Positions 60,665 to 64,000 of a stretch of 64,000 nucleotides of DNA are shown here, piece after piece. The stretch is from Sciurus carolinensis. Lineage: Eukaryota > Chordata > Mammalia > Rodentia > Sciuridae. A program made the translations under genes and the position numbers. The stretch covers positions 44,109,056 to 44,173,055 of the forward strand of contig NC_062219.1 of NCBI RefSeq assembly GCF_902686445.1, read 5' to 3'. Within the stretch, counting starts at the first letter, position 1, and the number at the start of each line of letters is the position of its first letter. Below the pieces are notes generated by a model. It saw only the letters and a list, made by a program, of their open reading frames with translations. It ran no database searches and was not told where the DNA came from.

Positions 60665-61197
60665 TGTTATGGGGTGCAATTTAAGAACAGACCAATCGAT
60701 CACCACTGAGAAGTCCAAATTTGAGAGTCTTTATTAAGCTGGCCAGCTGACTGTCTCACACAATGCCCCAAAAAATGGCTATTGGGAGAACAGCCTGACC
60801 ACAGGGTTGTAGGGGTTCTTATACCAAAAATCACATTAATCATAAGTGTCTGTTGCAATGATTCAAAATCACACATTAACATCATGAGATCATCGACAGA
60901 GGGGGAAGTGGGTCAGAATGACCCTTACCTAGATACAAACTAAAGAATGGTTACCAACATCCACACAATCACTGTTCACATGGTACATTGTTTAGGAGCA
61001 ATACGAATCAAAAGAGAGCAATTCTTCACTACATAGGAGTTGCCATTGTATATTATTAAACATGTCACACTAAGTAACTAATGATGGGCACAGAGGCGGG
61101 GTGTTCCCATGGGAGAAACTTATTTCCTACATAACATGGAGTCTCAGAGCAAAATGGAGTCTGTATAGTCATTTCCCTTAGAGTCTGGCCTATAACA
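60665..61197 (-). mobile_element. Solo LTR, family C, minus strand
   Basis: About 533 bp; on the minus strand it starts TGTTATAGGCC and ends GCACCCCATAACA, with AATAAA near 60730-60736. With these ends the flanks (CATT before, TTCT after) do not match. CATT also occurs at 61196-61199, which would shift one end by two bases to a non-TG terminus. Confidence 0.82.
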
Positions 61198-61272
61198 TTC
61201 TCATGGAGCCAGATCTGCCAGCCCATCACACATTGACATTAGTTCTTATTGATGAATAAAAATTCCTTCATG

Positions 61273-61806
61273 GTAATGATACCTCCGTTTACCAGTGACG
61301 AGTTCTGCTCCTTCTAATGTTGAAGTTTGAACACTAGAGAAGCACGCCAAGGCAAGCATATTAAGCAGATTTTATTTAAAGATAATAATACAGACTTCTC
61401 CCGGCAGGAAGAAGGGGGCCATGGCTGATGTTCTAAAGTACCAAGAAGTGAGCGCACCCTCCATCTTTTATAGGTTAAATTCTCTTTTGTTCTCCAGTTC
61501 TCTCCCCACTTATCTCTCCTTCCTGCCTACCTGACTAGGCCTGGTTTTGCATTAGGTGAGAAGCCATGGGCAGGGGGAGGGCCAAGGTGATTGAGGCAGG
61601 TAAGGGCCCAGGGGGCATTAGTTAGCAGCTCCTTGCTTGCAGTCCTTGATAAAGGCAGGTAAATTTGGTAATCAATGGACTCTGGAGATCCTTGACATTC
61701 CATTCTCCCAGGGGCAGTCTCCAACTTCCAGAGGCTTCATTTCCTCGAATTGACCCGATCCCCTATTTCTACACTAACTACCTGTCCTTAATTCCGGCTT
61801 CAGTAA
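61273..61806 (-). mobile_element. Solo LTR, family A copy 4
   Basis: LTR 61277-61802 (526 bp), minus strand, flanked by exact GTAA at 61273-61276 and 61803-61806. Very similar to copies 1 and 2 with a short deletion near 61735. Confidence 0.95.
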
Positions 61807-61825
61807 CTAAAAGTTGAAATGACTA

Positions 61826-62040
61826 TTGAGTGCGATGGCACATACTATAATCCTAGAAACTAAGGAGGCTGAGGCAGGAGGATTGTAAGTTCAAAGCCAG
61901 CCTCAGAAACTACAGTAACTTAGCAAGATTCTTTCTCAAAAGAAAAAAAAATCCATCCATCAATCAATCAATAGGGTTGGGGATGGAGCTCAGTGGTTAA
62001 GCACCTCTGGTTCAATCCCTGGTACCAATAAAGTAAAAAA
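61826..62040 (+). mobile_element. B1-dID SINE
   Basis: B1 half ('aggaggctgaggcaggagga') then an A-rich linker with (CAAT)n-like units and ID half ('gggttggggatggagctcag' ... 'tggttcaatccctggtacca'). Diverged. Confidence 0.9.
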
Positions 62041-62111
62041 AGAGAGAAAGCAGTCAAGCAGGTGAAGTGTAAGATGATCAAGATATACAATGATGTGGAA
62101 AGTATGGTATT

Positions 62112-62237
62112 AACAAATCAATATCAGTATCTTTTATTTTTATATGGTGCGGAGGATCGAACGCAGAGCCTCACACATGGGAGGCAAGAGCTCTACCACT
62201 AAGCTACAGCCCCAGACCACCAACAAATCAATATCAG
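62112..62237 (-). mobile_element. ID SINE with 16-bp TSD
   Basis: AACAAATCAATATCAG is duplicated exactly at 62112-62127 and 62222-62237. The body is minus strand: reverse complement 'gtctggggctgtagcttagt' ... 'gcgttcgatcctccgcacca'. Exact TSDs suggest a fairly recent insertion. Confidence 0.92.
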
Positions 62238-62802
62238 AAGAAATAAAATCCTACATAATCTCAGCTTCAAGGTACTGCAGAAATTTGAAAGAAATAGTCT
62301 ATCTGTAATATCAATCTTGAATTCTCAAAAGCTTTCAAAGTTAACATTCTACCTACTAAATTCAGGTTGTTTCCTGTCAAAATAAGTCTTTTGGAGACTC
62401 ATCAATATTAATAAGTGCTTAAAAACACCCATTTAGGTGTTCAGCCTATAAAGACAGTACAATGATGTAAAAGTATAGATTTAAAATTGTGTTAATACTA
62501 GTTTTAAAATTATGTTAATAGCCTAAAATTAATGAATCCTTTCCTATTTTATTCTTCTGATACTACTTAAAAAGTGACCCAGAAGTCTATTTGTTAGTAA
62601 TCTTGAATGAGACAAGAACAAAAATTGATAATAAATATTTGGAAATTCTTAGAACAATTTAATAGCATTATTTCATATAAATTGCATCTAATAATAACAT
62701 GAAATTTTAAAAAATATTTTTTAATTGTCATTTTATTTCTTATTAATTTACATTTACTTTATTTACTGGTGAAAGTAACTTCTGATTGGAAAAAAATAAT
62801 CA
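62238..62802. other. AT-rich intergenic DNA
   Basis: Nothing recognised. Confidence 0.5.
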
Positions 62803-63343
62803 TGTAATGGTTAATTTGAATTGTCAACTTGACTGGATGAAGATAGGCCGATAATTAAGAGGCTTCTGGGTGTGTCAATGAGGGCATGTCTAGAAATGAT
62901 TGGAATGTGAGACTGTGAACTGAAGTGGAGACCCTCCCTAAGCGTGGACAGCACCACCCAACAGAATGGAACATAAGCTGGAAGAACAAGGATGCAGACG
63001 CAGATGCAAGCTCAGCTCTTCTTGAACAGGTTCTTGTTTGCTGCTTGAATTGTCTGAGGATATTGGACTCTTTCTTCTTCACTTTTCCAAAGTGGACTCT
63101 GCCAATGATTCTCCAGGTAGTTTCCAGAAGCCTTGGTCTCCTACTAGGGTAGGACTGTTGATCTTTCTTGTTCTGGGGCTCCTGCTTCTTGACTGAGCAG
63201 CTGCTGGTTCTTCGGGCCCTCGAGCTGTAGATGGCCATTGTGGACTATCCAGCTTCTGGTTGTGTAAGCCAATCTAAGAAATTCCCTTTTTATAATCAAA
63301 CTTCCTGTTGATTCTGTTCCTCTAGAGAACTCTGACTAATACA
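62803..63343 (+). mobile_element. MLT2-like ERVL solo LTR
   Basis: It starts 'tgtaatggttaatttgaatt' and ends 'gaactctgactaataca', with 'gtgtaagccaatctaagaaa' near the 3' end, the text of MLT2-type ERVL LTRs. About 541 bp. Flanking pentamers (AATCA/CTGCA) do not match, so no duplication is left. Confidence 0.8.
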
Positions 63344-64000
63344 CTGCAGATATTTTGAAAAGCATTTCTACAGATAAACCTGCCAATATAAACAAGCTAG
63401 TCCTATCTATATACCTTATCGGCATTACCACAATACTGATATATGTATAGAAAAAAATTAATATTCTCATAACTTTTCCATATCTTCATTTATTTCTAAA
63501 TACTTATAAAGGTGGAAAATATGTTGCATTCCATAGATGTGCTAATGTTGCAGACTACTTCTATTAAAAATTGCTTAACATTGTATAATTTTACTTTTAA
63601 ATAATTCATTTGACAACTTTTTTATAAAAACATGTGATATTGTAGCAGCCTAAATATTTCAATTTTCTTGTCTCCTATCTGTATTGGCTATATAAGCATT
63701 TATTTAGTTTTTCATTCTAATGATATTTTGAATAAGAAAAAATATACAAATAAAATATCTATGCTGATTGTGTACAATAAGAAGACATAAGCAATGAAAC
63801 TAGCTAAGCATCTACACTTCTTAGGTTCATTTACAGATTGATATACTATGTGCTTAGTTATGACAATGTGATTTAGGCAGAAATTATTTGGTTACTATTT
63901 TGGAATTTTTTTTAAAAAGGCAGGATTTTTTTTTTAATTCTAAAAAAAAAAAAGAAAATTTTAGGTGCCTACAGGTACTAGAATGCTATCTTTACAGTGC
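63344..64000. other. AT-rich intergenic DNA to window end
   Basis: Nothing recognised apart from A/T runs. Confidence 0.5.

Overview
The window looks like a gene-poor, AT-rich stretch of a rodent genome, most likely a squirrel-family species (ground squirrel, marmot or tree squirrel). The main clue is a set of dimeric SINEs in which a B1 (7SL-like) half is fused to a tRNA-Ala-like ID half (about 4543-4780, 58225-58418, 58838-59042, 61826-62040), plus single ID elements. This B1-dID architecture is known from sciurids, dormice and relatives. I found no host exon, rRNA, true tRNA gene, CRISPR array or prokaryotic feature. All long reading frames belong to retroelements.

Layout. 1-18 kb: mostly old unique DNA with decayed L1, MER20, MLT1, L2, MIR and ID fragments. 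18.0-20.7 kb: a minus-strand LTR, then a young 5'-truncated L1 with a 5' inversion (twin priming) between 17-bp target-site duplications (TSDs). 20.8-24.1 kb: old antisense L1 fragments. 25,084-33,570: the main object, an 8.49-kb gammaretrovirus-like endogenous provirus, plus strand, with two 483-bp LTRs, a tRNA-Gln primer binding site, splice donor, gag, pro-pol, env and polypurine tract. 33.6-46.2 kb: unique DNA with MaLR LTRs, MER5A, an old L1 and one fresh ID insertion. 46,231-53,481: a near full-length L1 (5'UTR, ORF1, ORF2, 3'UTR), broken by mutations and by two nested solo LTRs. 53.5-64 kb: further solo LTRs (three of the same family as one inside the L1, one class-II-like, one other), SINEs, MLT1 and an MLT2-like LTR.

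How the parts fit. The provirus keeps the gammaretroviral layout: gag and pro-pol share one frame separated by a TAG read-through stop, and env overlaps the pol end. It cannot act on its own as read. There are two in-frame stops before the nucleocapsid zinc knuckle, a Tyr in place of a catalytic Asp of integrase, a frameshift near the integrase C-terminus and a frameshift in the envelope surface subunit. The LTRs differ at 12 of 483 sites by hand count (about 2.5%), so it is fairly recent, yet its flanks lack the expected 4-bp duplication. The nested insertions give a relative history: the 46-53 kb L1 came first and two LTR elements later landed inside it; a SINE at 58.8 kb was later split by an LTR inserted in its poly(A) tail.

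I saw no wholly new biological system. The most useful leads are the provirus with a possible glyco-Gag-like leader and absent TSD, the cluster of four same-family solo LTRs with perfect TSDs, and the nested insertions.
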